A model generated the notes under the pieces. That model made no database searches. It worked only from the letters and a program-made list of their open reading frames with translations, and was not told where the DNA came from. A stretch of 64,000 nucleotides of DNA, taken from assembly GCF_023923205.1 (NCBI RefSeq), contig NZ_CP099490.1, positions 620,001-684,000 on the forward strand. The letters run 5' to 3'. Positions 15,163-23,590 of the stretch are shown piece by piece. The stretch comes from Ornithinimicrobium cryptoxanthini. Its GTDB lineage: Bacteria > Actinomycetota > Actinomycetes > Actinomycetales > Dermatophilaceae. The first letter of the stretch is position 1, and each line of letters opens with the position of its first letter. The position numbers and the translations under genes were made by a program.

Positions 15163-17115
15163 ATGAGCCAGGACGCCGGGACCGACAGCGGGAGTGACGA
15201 CACGACCGGGGCCGCGGGTGACTACCGGGCGCTGGTCCGCAGCAGCCTCGATGATCCGGAGGGGTTCTGGGGCGCTGCAGCGCAGGAGCTGACCTGGATC
15301 CACCCGCCGAAGACGGTGCTCAAGGACCGAGCGCCGTTCTACGACTGGTTCCCGGACGGCGTGCTCAACGTCTGTTACAACGCGCTTGACCGTCATGTCA
15401 TCGACGGCCGCGCCGACCAGCTGGCGCTGATCTATGACAGCCCGGTCACCGGCACGCAGCGCAGCTACACCTATGCCGAGCTGCTCGACGAGGTCGCCAG
15501 GTTCGCCGGCGTGCTGCGCGACCTCGGGGTCAGCAAGGGCGACCGCGTTGTGGTCTATCTGCCGATGATCCCCGAGGCCGTCATCACCATGCTCGCGTGT
15601 GCGCGCATCGGTGCGGTCCACTCGGTCGTCTTCGGTGGTTTCGCGCCGGCCGAGCTGGCCGCCCGCATCGAGGACGCCGAGCCCGTGGTCGTCGTCTCGG
15701 CCTCCTGCGGTGTCGAACCGACCCGGGTGGTGGAGTACAAGCCGATGCTCGACGAGGCGCTGCGCCGCTCGAGCCACCAGCCACAGCACTGCGTCATCGT
15801 CCAGCGCGAGCAGGCGCTGGCCGAGCTGGGGGAGACGGACCTGGAGTGGAGCCAGCTCATGCGCCCCGGCGCCATCGCGCCGGCCGAGTGCGTCAAAATC
15901 CTCGCGACCGACCCGCTCTATGTCCTCTACACCTCCGGCACGACCGGCAAGCCCAAGGGGATCGTGCGGGACAGTGGCGGTTATGCCGTGGCCCTGCGCT
16001 GGTCGATGAGCAACCTGTATGACGTGCAGCCGGGGGAGACCTGGTTCTGCGGCTCCGACGTCGGCTGGGTGGTGGGCCACTCCTACATCGTCTATGCCCC
16101 GCTGCTCACCGGCGCGACCACGATCCTCTATGAGGGCAAGCCGGTGGGGACGCCGGATGCGGGTGCCTACTGGCGGCTGATCCAGGACTACGGCGCCGTC
16201 GCCGCGTTCACCGCCCCGACCGCGATCCGCGCGATCAAGAAGGTCGACCCGGACGCGGCGCTGCTGGCCGGCTATGACACCTCCTCACTGCGGACCCTCT
16301 TCCTGGCCGGGGAGCGCCTGGACCCGGACACCTGGGAGTGGGCCACGCAGGCGCTGGGTGTCCCGGTGGTCGACAACTGGTGGCAGACCGAGACCGGCTG
16401 GCCGATCACGATCAACCCGGTCGGCATCACCCTGCTGCCGATCAAGCCTGGGTCGTCCGGGCCGGCGACCGTCGGCTACGACGTGCAGGTGCTCGATCCG
16501 TCGGGTCAGCCGACGGAGCCGGGGGTCGAGGGCGCGATCTGCATCCGGCAGCCGCTGCCACCGGGGACGCTGCCGACGCTGTGGCGCGACGACGAGCGCT
16601 ATGTCAGCTCCTACCTGTCCGCCTTCCCGGGTTACTACCTCACCGGGGACGGGGGGTATGTCGATGAGGACGGCTATGTCTTCGTCATGGGGCGCACCGA
16701 CGACGTGCTCAACGTCGCCGGGCACCGGTTGTCGACCGGTTCGCTGGAGGAGGCCCTGGCCGGGCACCCGTCGGTGGCCGAGTGCGCGGTGATCGGCATC
16801 CGGGACGCGCTCAAGGGCCAGGTGCCGCGGGCCCTGGTCGTGCTCAAAGCCGGGATCCAGCTCGACGAGGCCGGGACCGCCGCGCTGCAGGCCGAGCTGG
16901 TGGACCGGGTCCGCGCCGAGGTCGGCGCCGTGGCGGCGCTGCGCCAGGTCGACGTCGTCGACGGGCTGCCCAAGACCCGCTCCGGCAAGATCCTGCGCAA
17001 GACGATGCGCCAGATCGCCGACGGCGACGAGGCGGTCGTGCCGTCCACGATCGAGGACGTCTCGGTCCTGGACGGCCTGCGCGGGGTGCTGTCAGGCCCC
17101 GATCGCTCGAGCTGA
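15163..17115 (+). CDS. prpE: Propionate-CoA ligase-like acyl-CoA synthetase
   Basis: This 650-residue AMP-forming synthetase has the ACS N-terminal domain, the P-loop-like YTSGTTGKPKG (about 257-267), NWWQTETGWPI, YLTGDGGYVDEDGYVFVMGR, and the C-terminal PKTRSGKILRK with catalytic Lys 609. The NWWQTETG form and overall length fit acetyl- and propionyl-CoA synthetases; PrpE is the closest recognisable subgroup. It activates propionate or another short acid in the cytosol. A CAATAT box lies 6 nt before the ATG. Its tyrosine codons show a striking dependence on the following base (see findings). Confidence 0.87.
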   Translation: MSQDAGTDSGSDDTTGAAGDYRALVRSSLDDPEGFWGAAAQELTWIHPPKTVLKDRAPFYDWFPDGVLNVCYNALDRHVIDGRADQLALIYDSPVTGTQRSYTYAELLDEVARFAGVLRDLGVSKGDRVVVYLPMIPEAVITMLACARIGAVHSVVFGGFAPAELAARIEDAEPVVVVSASCGVEPTRVVEYKPMLDEALRRSSHQPQHCVIVQREQALAELGETDLEWSQLMRPGAIAPAECVKILATDPLYVLYTSGTTGKPKGIVRDSGGYAVALRWSMSNLYDVQPGETWFCGSDVGWVVGHSYIVYAPLLTGATTILYEGKPVGTPDAGAYWRLIQDYGAVAAFTAPTAIRAIKKVDPDAALLAGYDTSSLRTLFLAGERLDPDTWEWATQALGVPVVDNWWQTETGWPITINPVGITLLPIKPGSSGPATVGYDVQVLDPSGQPTEPGVEGAICIRQPLPPGTLPTLWRDDERYVSSYLSAFPGYYLTGDGGYVDEDGYVFVMGRTDDVLNVAGHRLSTGSLEEALAGHPSVAECAVIGIRDALKGQVPRALVVLKAGIQLDEAGTAALQAELVDRVRAEVGAVAALRQVDVVDGLPKTRSGKILRKTMRQIADGDEAVVPSTIEDVSVLDGLRGVLSGPDRSS

Positions 17116-17203
17116 CCACGCTGAACCCTCGCTGCAGGGACGGTCCGGGAGGCTCGCGTGACGGCATACGGCTGGCTGTTTCGTGCGTGGAACACCCCTG
17201 GCA

Positions 17204-17230
17204 TTTGCACTCGGACCCCCCGAGTGCTAA
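17204..17230 (+). promoter_or_regulatory. CIRCE element 1 (HrcA operator)
   Basis: TTTGCACTC-N9-GAGTGCTAA matches the CIRCE consensus TTAGCACTC-N9-GAGTGCTAA at 17 of 18 arm positions. It covers a TTGCAC -35-like sequence and the following spacer. HrcA bound here would block groEL transcription until heat shock. Confidence 0.9.
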
Positions 17231-17238
17231 TCATGGAC

Positions 17239-17265
17239 TTAGCACTCTGACCATGAGAGTGACAG
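17239..17265 (+). promoter_or_regulatory. CIRCE element 2 (degenerate)
   Basis: A perfect left arm TTAGCACTC is followed at the correct N9 distance by GAGTGACAG, which matches 5 of 9 right-arm bases. It lies 8 bp after the first element, near the expected transcription start. Paired CIRCE sites are usual in actinobacterial groEL promoters. Confidence 0.65.
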
Positions 17266-17283
17266 AAATGACCGACTGAGTGA

Positions 17284-19020
<1,737 letters not shown>

Positions 19021-19063
19021 CCCACGCCGACTGAAGTTCCCGCGTTCCTCGCGGTCAACCAGC

Positions 19064-19105
19064 AACGGGGCGGTCTCCTCACGGAGGCCGCCCCGTTGTT
19101 TTGTT
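19064..19105 (+). terminator. Rho-independent terminator of groEL
   Basis: AACGGGGCGG and CCGCCCCGTT pair perfectly, with an inner CTCC/GGAG stem, and TTGTTTTGTT follows at once. It is the clearest intrinsic terminator in the window and separates groEL from the ArsR gene. Confidence 0.9.
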
Positions 19106-19138
19106 GACAAACGGACGGGATTCACCGACCATACTGTG

Positions 19139-19771
19139 ATGACCGACGATACGACACTTCCCGACCGGGACGCCTCGGATGGACCGGAGCCGGGTGCGGC
19201 GGTCCCGGACTACGAGCTGCTCGATGCCCTGACGCTGGAGGACCCGGCGCAGTACCGCGCGCTGTTCGAGGAGACTCGCCAGGCGATCGTCGCCCTGCTG
19301 CGCGAGCGGGCCGCGACCATCTCGGAGCTGGCCGCCGTCCTCGACAAGCCCAAGGGAACGCTCGGTCACCACATGCAGGTGCTCGCCGACGCGGGCCTGG
19401 TGCACGTGGTCCGCACCAAGAAGGTGCGCGCGTTGGAGGCGAAGTACTGGGGCCGGACCGCGCGGATCTTCTTCTATGAGCACCTGGACACCGGACATGG
19501 GCAGCGGGTGCTGGCACGGGCTGCCGCTGAGGTGGGCCAGGCCGAGGCGGAGGCCGAAGCAGCGGGCCTGGACGTGGCCAGGGTGCTGGACGTGAACCGA
19601 CGTGATGTCCGGATCCGGGCCGAGCGGACCCGTGAGTTCCGGCACCGATTGGGAGAGCTGCTGACCGACTTTGCCGACGAGCCCCGCTCCGGGGATCAGA
19701 CCTATGCCCTCGTCTATGGGATCTTCCCGAGCGCGACGCCGTCGTTGCCCACCGCTGAGGACGAGGCGTGA
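19139..19771 (+). CDS. ArsR-family winged-helix regulator
   Basis: The 210-residue protein contains a winged-helix domain at about residues 35-105 (ALLRERAATISELAAVLDKPKGTLGHHMQVLADAGLV). A helical C-terminal half follows, as in larger ArsR-like regulators; no Cys metal site is seen. The ATG at 19139 is used; a GTG one codon earlier is possible. A TTGACA sequence at 19104-19109 lies directly behind the groEL terminator and probably serves as -35. The stop overlaps the GTG of the downstream MFS gene by 4 nt, so this is most likely the regulator of that exporter. Confidence 0.85.
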   Translation: MTDDTTLPDRDASDGPEPGAAVPDYELLDALTLEDPAQYRALFEETRQAIVALLRERAATISELAAVLDKPKGTLGHHMQVLADAGLVHVVRTKKVRALEAKYWGRTARIFFYEHLDTGHGQRVLARAAAEVGQAEAEAEAAGLDVARVLDVNRRDVRIRAERTREFRHRLGELLTDFADEPRSGDQTYALVYGIFPSATPSLPTAEDEA

Positions 19772-21162
19772 GCACCCGCGTCGCCTCGCGACCCGGCCTG
19801 GGCCGCAACTACTGGAAGCTGTTCAGCGCCTCGGTGATGACCAACCTGGGGGACGGTCTGATGTCCGTCGCGCTGGTGTGGCTGGCCTCGGCGATCACCC
19901 GCGACGCGCTGCTGATCGCGCTGGTCGGCCTCGCCTCGAGGCTGCCGTGGCTGATCTTCTCGCTGCCGGCCGGAGTGATCACCGACCGCTTCGACCGACG
20001 ACACCTGGTCGCCTGGATGGACGTCGCCCGGGTGGCCGTGATCGCCGGCTTCGCGGTGGTGGTCCTGCTCCACCAAGACGGGCTGCCGACTCCTGAGCAG
20101 CTGGCCTCCGGGGAGGTGCCGGCCTCGGACAGCTCAGGTCTCCTGCTGGCCATCCTCTGCCTGGTCTCGCTGCTCCTCGGCTGCGCCGAGGTGGTGCGCG
20201 ACAACGCGGCCCAGACCCTGATGGCCTCGGTCGTCGACAAGTCTCAGCTGGAGCGGGCCAACGGTCGGTTGTGGGGCGCCGAGACGGCGATGAACAACTT
20301 CGTCGGGCCACCGCTGGGTGGGCTGATCGTCGCCGTGGCCCTCGCCCTGCCGTTCTTCTTCAACGCCGGGCTGCTGGCGGTCGGGGCCGCCCTCATCTTT
20401 GCCCTCAGCGGCTCCTTCATGCCCAAGGGACAGACCACCACGGGCAAGATCCAGTGGCGCGCCGAGATGGGCGAGGGGTTTCGGTGGCTGTGGAACAACA
20501 AGGTGCTGCGCACGCTGGCGATCCTGCTCGGCGGGATGAACATGCTCTCGGCTCTGTCCTTCGTGATCCTGGTGCTCTTTGTCCAGGAGGTCCTGGGCCT
20601 GTTTGAGGGGTGGCAGTTCGGGGTCGTGATCACCGGCATGGCGGTCGGGGCGGTGCTCGGATCGCTGGTCGCTGAGCGGATCAGTGCGCGGCTGACCCAG
20701 GGCACCAGCCTGTTCCTGGCGATCATCGGGTCTGGGCTGTCCTTTATCGTGATCGGTCTGACCTCCTCAGCCGTGGTGGTGTGGTTGGTCGGCGTCGGCA
20801 GCGGCGTATTCATCGTGCTGTGGAACGTCATCACCGTCTCGCTGCGGCAGCGGATCATCCCCGATCACCTGCTGGGGCGGGTCAACTCGGTCTATCGGTT
20901 CTTCGGCTGGGGGACCATCTCGCTGGGCACCCTGCTCGGCGGGCTCATCGTCACCGGCGGAGAGCCGATCCTCGGACGGGAGTGGGCGCTGCGCACGCCC
21001 TTCCTGATCGCCGGCGGCGCGCACCTGCTGCTGCTGATCATCGCCCTGCCGCGGATCAACACCGCCAAGATCGAGCAGGCCCAGGCCGCCGCGGAGGCCG
21101 ACGTTGCCGCGGAGGTCGAACCCGTCCGCGACCCCGACGGACTGGACCGGGCCGACACCTGA
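19768..21162 (+). CDS. Major facilitator superfamily exporter
   Basis: The protein of 464 residues has about twelve hydrophobic spans and the MFS loop motif DRFDRRHLVAWMD (loop 2-3). The overall layout, with a start SASVMTNLGDGLMSVALVWL, resembles the enterobactin-exporter-like/MefA subfamily (MFS_3). It probably exports a drug or small metabolite using the proton gradient. The GTG start lies in a 4-nt overlap with the ArsR gene, indicating translational coupling and a regulator-exporter pair. The last 40 residues are a charged Ala-rich cytosolic tail. A strong hairpin terminator follows at 21183-21211. Confidence 0.87.
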   Translation: MSTRVASRPGLGRNYWKLFSASVMTNLGDGLMSVALVWLASAITRDALLIALVGLASRLPWLIFSLPAGVITDRFDRRHLVAWMDVARVAVIAGFAVVVLLHQDGLPTPEQLASGEVPASDSSGLLLAILCLVSLLLGCAEVVRDNAAQTLMASVVDKSQLERANGRLWGAETAMNNFVGPPLGGLIVAVALALPFFFNAGLLAVGAALIFALSGSFMPKGQTTTGKIQWRAEMGEGFRWLWNNKVLRTLAILLGGMNMLSALSFVILVLFVQEVLGLFEGWQFGVVITGMAVGAVLGSLVAERISARLTQGTSLFLAIIGSGLSFIVIGLTSSAVVVWLVGVGSGVFIVLWNVITVSLRQRIIPDHLLGRVNSVYRFFGWGTISLGTLLGGLIVTGGEPILGREWALRTPFLIAGGAHLLLLIIALPRINTAKIEQAQAAAEADVAAEVEPVRDPDGLDRADT

Positions 21163-21182
21163 GCCAGCAGCCACCAGCGCAA

Positions 21183-21211
21183 CGAGGTGGCCTCCCCAGG
21201 AGGCCACCTCG
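21183..21211. terminator. Hairpin terminator after the MFS gene
   Basis: CGAGGTGGCCTCC and GGAGGCCACCTCG form a perfect 13-bp stem with a 3-nt loop, followed by CTGTTCTCCC. It separates the MFS gene from the convergent WXG100 gene. Confidence 0.8.
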
Positions 21212-21302
21212 CTGTTCTCCCCCCTCCCCCTAGCCGCTCGAGGCGCTGCCTCGTGGGCGGCCTACCCCCTGGCGGAGCCGTGGGGGGCCAGCCCGGAGCG
21301 CC

Positions 21303-21599
21303 TCACTGGGCGGTGAAGCGCGTCCGGTTGGCCTGCTCCACCAGGTCGTAGTCCTCGCCCGCCGACTTCAGCGCGAGCGAGATCTGCTGTAACGAGCCCC
21401 GCACCTGCTCCTGCGTGGCGCTCCACTGCTGGGTGATGTTGGTGAAGTTGCCCGCCGCAGCACCGCGCCAGCAGTCCTGCAGTCCGTTGAGGCGTGCCAT
21501 CATGGCGCGCACGTCACTCTCGATCTGGGCCGAGATCCGCTGGATGTCGCCCGAGGCGGCGGCGATCCGGGCGGTGTCGACGGCAAACGTCGTGCTCAT
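21303..21599 (-). CDS. WXG100 family protein (ESAT-6-like)
   Basis: The 98-residue protein is all-helical with a central turn CWRG (W-x-G, about residues 44-46), the hallmark of WXG100 proteins secreted by type VII systems. The start at 21599 follows a GGAGAGGG ribosome binding site. It stands alone: there is no second WXG100 gene, EccC/EssC ATPase or LXG toxin nearby in this window. It may be a monocistronic cargo or homodimeric WXG100 protein exported by a type VII apparatus encoded elsewhere. The C-terminus lacks an obvious YxxxD signal, although QANRTRF follows DYDLVE (YDLVE resembles it loosely). Confidence 0.85.
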   Translation of the reverse strand: MSTTFAVDTARIAAASGDIQRISAQIESDVRAMMARLNGLQDCWRGAAAGNFTNITQQWSATQEQVRGSLQQISLALKSAGEDYDLVEQANRTRFTAQ

Positions 21600-21714
21600 G
21601 GTCCCTCTCCTTCTCACGGTTGGCCGGACCCCTGCGGCCAAGCCTGTGCGGACGAAGGTAGGCCGGTTGGCGGGCTCTCCGCAGAAGTTGTCCACAGGGG
21701 CTACGCTCGGCCGG

Positions 21715-22053
21715 ATGACCGTCACCCGTTCGTTGCTGCTCTTTGCCCTCGCTGCCGTCCTGGAGATCGGCGGCGCGTGGCTGGTGTGGCAGGGGATCCG
21801 CGAGCACCGCGGTTGGGTCTGGATCGGGCTGGGCGTGATCAGCCTCGGTCTCTACGGGATCGTGGCCACCCTCCAACCAGACGCGAACTTCGGACGCATC
21901 CTGGCGGCATACGGCGGCGTCTTCGTGGCCGGTTCGCTGCTCTGGGGCATGGTCGTCGACGGGTTCCGGCCGGATCGCTATGACGTCAGCGGCGCGCTGG
22001 TCTGCCTGGTCGGCGTGGCCATCATCATGTATGCCCCTCGTGGGGTGGTCTGA
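21715..22053 (+). CDS. YnfA/UPF0060 family membrane protein
   Basis: This protein of 112 residues has four hydrophobic helices and matches the UPF0060 (YnfA) pattern: [17 protein letters not shown] at the start, [19 protein letters not shown] in the middle and [17 protein letters not shown] at the end. The family is related to small multidrug resistance transporters, and a role in efflux has been proposed but is not settled. A TACGCT -10 box (21702-21707) ends 7 nt before the ATG and no ribosome binding site is present, so the mRNA is probably leaderless. It is divergent from the WXG100 gene. Confidence 0.9.
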   Translation: MTVTRSLLLFALAAVLEIGGAWLVWQGIREHRGWVWIGLGVISLGLYGIVATLQPDANFGRILAAYGGVFVAGSLLWGMVVDGFRPDRYDVSGALVCLVGVAIIMYAPRGVV

Positions 22054-22105
22054 CGCATGCGACGGCTGGTGTGATGGGTGCGTCTCGACTGAGCGGGAGG
22101 CGCCG

Positions 22106-22873
22106 GTGATCCTGATCGACCCGCCGACCTGGCCCGCGCACGGCCGTCTCTGGTCGCACGTGATCAGCGACAGCTCTGCGGAGGAGCTCCACGCCTTCGC
22201 GCGTCAGGTGGGCCTGCCGCAGCGGTCCTTCGAGGGGGATCACTACGACGTGCCGGGGGAGCGCCACGCCGAGCTGGTCCGGGCAGGGGCGGTGCCGGTC
22301 GGCAACCGTGAGCTGGCCCGCCGCCTGAGCGTCAGCGGGTTGCGCTTCCGCAAGCGCAAGGGGGAGCGGCCCCTGGCCAGGATCGTCGACGGGTTGGCCA
22401 CGGTCGGTGGACCCCACGTCCTGGACGTCGTCGGCTCGCCGCACGAGCCGGTGGTCGGCGCGGGTGCCTCGGTCGTGCTGATCGCCGGGCCCGCGGACGC
22501 GCTGGTCCTGGTCCAGAGCGTGGCGCGGGTCGGTTGGGCGCCGCCCGGGGGCAAGCGTGAGGCGGGGGAGACCGTGCGCGGCGCTGCGGTGCGAGAGGTC
22601 GCCGAGGAGACCAGCCTGCGCCTCGATCCCGTCCACCTGTTGCCGGTCGGCTACGAGCGCATCACGATCGCGGAGGGCCAGCAGCGGTCGCCGTGGACCG
22701 CCGGCGACAACCACATTGCGGTCTTCGGCACGTGGCTGTCCGAGCGGCCACCTGTCGCGCCGCGCAGTGACGACGTCACGACCGCGGAGTGGGTCGGGCA
22801 CGACACCGCGGCTCAGCGGTGTGCGGACCAACCCTGGTGGCCACTGGTGGAACGGTTCAGGGGGATGCGCTAG
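22106..22873 (+). CDS. DUF4031 - Nudix hydrolase fusion
   Basis: The 255-residue protein joins an N-terminal DUF4031 domain (about residues 1-80, starting VILIDPPTWPAHGRLWSHVISD) to a Nudix domain (about 115-250). The Nudix box reads GGKREAGETVRGAAVREVAEETSL. It keeps the catalytic REVAEE, but the Gly near the end of the consensus (EExGU) is Ser. Nudix enzymes hydrolyse nucleoside diphosphate derivatives; the DUF4031 role is unknown. The GTG at 22106 is chosen because GGGAGG lies 6 nt upstream. It ends 9 nt before the convergent HD gene. Confidence 0.85.
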   Translation: MILIDPPTWPAHGRLWSHVISDSSAEELHAFARQVGLPQRSFEGDHYDVPGERHAELVRAGAVPVGNRELARRLSVSGLRFRKRKGERPLARIVDGLATVGGPHVLDVVGSPHEPVVGAGASVVLIAGPADALVLVQSVARVGWAPPGGKREAGETVRGAAVREVAEETSLRLDPVHLLPVGYERITIAEGQQRSPWTAGDNHIAVFGTWLSERPPVAPRSDDVTTAEWVGHDTAAQRCADQPWWPLVERFRGMR

Positions 22874-22882
22874 CGGGCGTTG

Positions 22883-23590
22883 TCAGGCGCGCAGCCGGTC
22901 CAGCTCGGCCGCCACGTTCTCGCGGGCCCGCGACTCCCACTGCCGTTGGGCGAGGTCCGTGCGATAGAGCACCGGCCGGGTCAGGAAGTCCGCCAGGATC
23001 GCGGTGCGGCCCTGGCGAAAGAGGGTGGGCGGCACGTGGGCATACTCCTGCCGCACCTGCTCGGCATACTCCCGGTAGCGGTCGGTCGGGGACGACAGGA
23101 TCCACAGGTCGGCGTCGTGGAAGACCGCTGCCGTATGCCGCCAGCTGGCCAGGTGGGCGGGCCCACCGTCGATGTCGTGGTTGATGGTCATGGTGACGAG
23201 CGACTCGACGACGTCCACGCTGCCGCGGGTGACCCCGAGGGCGTTGAGGTGGTCCCGGGCCATGGTCGCGCTGCGGTGCTCGTTGCTGCCCGGCGCGGCC
23301 TGCGGGTCGTAGGCGACGTCGTGATACCACCCCGCCACACGGGCCAGCCGGGTGCTGACCGCGTCGCACGCCCGCGCCGCGGCCAGCTCGTCGATCGCGG
23401 TCAGGACCTCCGTCAGGTGCTGGACGCTGTGATAGCGGCGGTGCGGCTGCGACCACTGCGCCAGCAGGAAGTCGACCTCGGCCACCTTCAGGTGCTGGGG
23501 TGCCTCCGGCGCTAGGAACTCCAGGTCTGCGAGCCACGAGCGGCGCAGACTCTCCAGGTGGGCGGCGGGTGCCGGTGAGTTGGTCGTCAC
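22883..23590 (-). CDS. HD-domain predicted metal-dependent phosphohydrolase
   Basis: The 235-residue helical protein carries RRYHSVQHL (about residue 52), the HD pair in GWYHDVAYD (about 89-90), SNEHRSA and a later NHDIDGG, the metal-binding pattern of small HD-type predicted phosphohydrolases (COG4339-like). It is expected to be a cytosolic metal-dependent hydrolase acting on a nucleotide or similar phosphate. The substrate is unknown. Its start overlaps the stop of the upstream helicase gene by 4 nt (ATGA at 23587-23590), so the two are co-translated, though a functional link is not evident. Confidence 0.83.
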   Translation of the reverse strand: MTTNSPAPAAHLESLRRSWLADLEFLAPEAPQHLKVAEVDFLLAQWSQPHRRYHSVQHLTEVLTAIDELAAARACDAVSTRLARVAGWYHDVAYDPQAAPGSNEHRSATMARDHLNALGVTRGSVDVVESLVTMTINHDIDGGPAHLASWRHTAAVFHDADLWILSSPTDRYREYAEQVRQEYAHVPPTLFRQGRTAILADFLTRPVLYRTDLAQRQWESRARENVAAELDRLRA

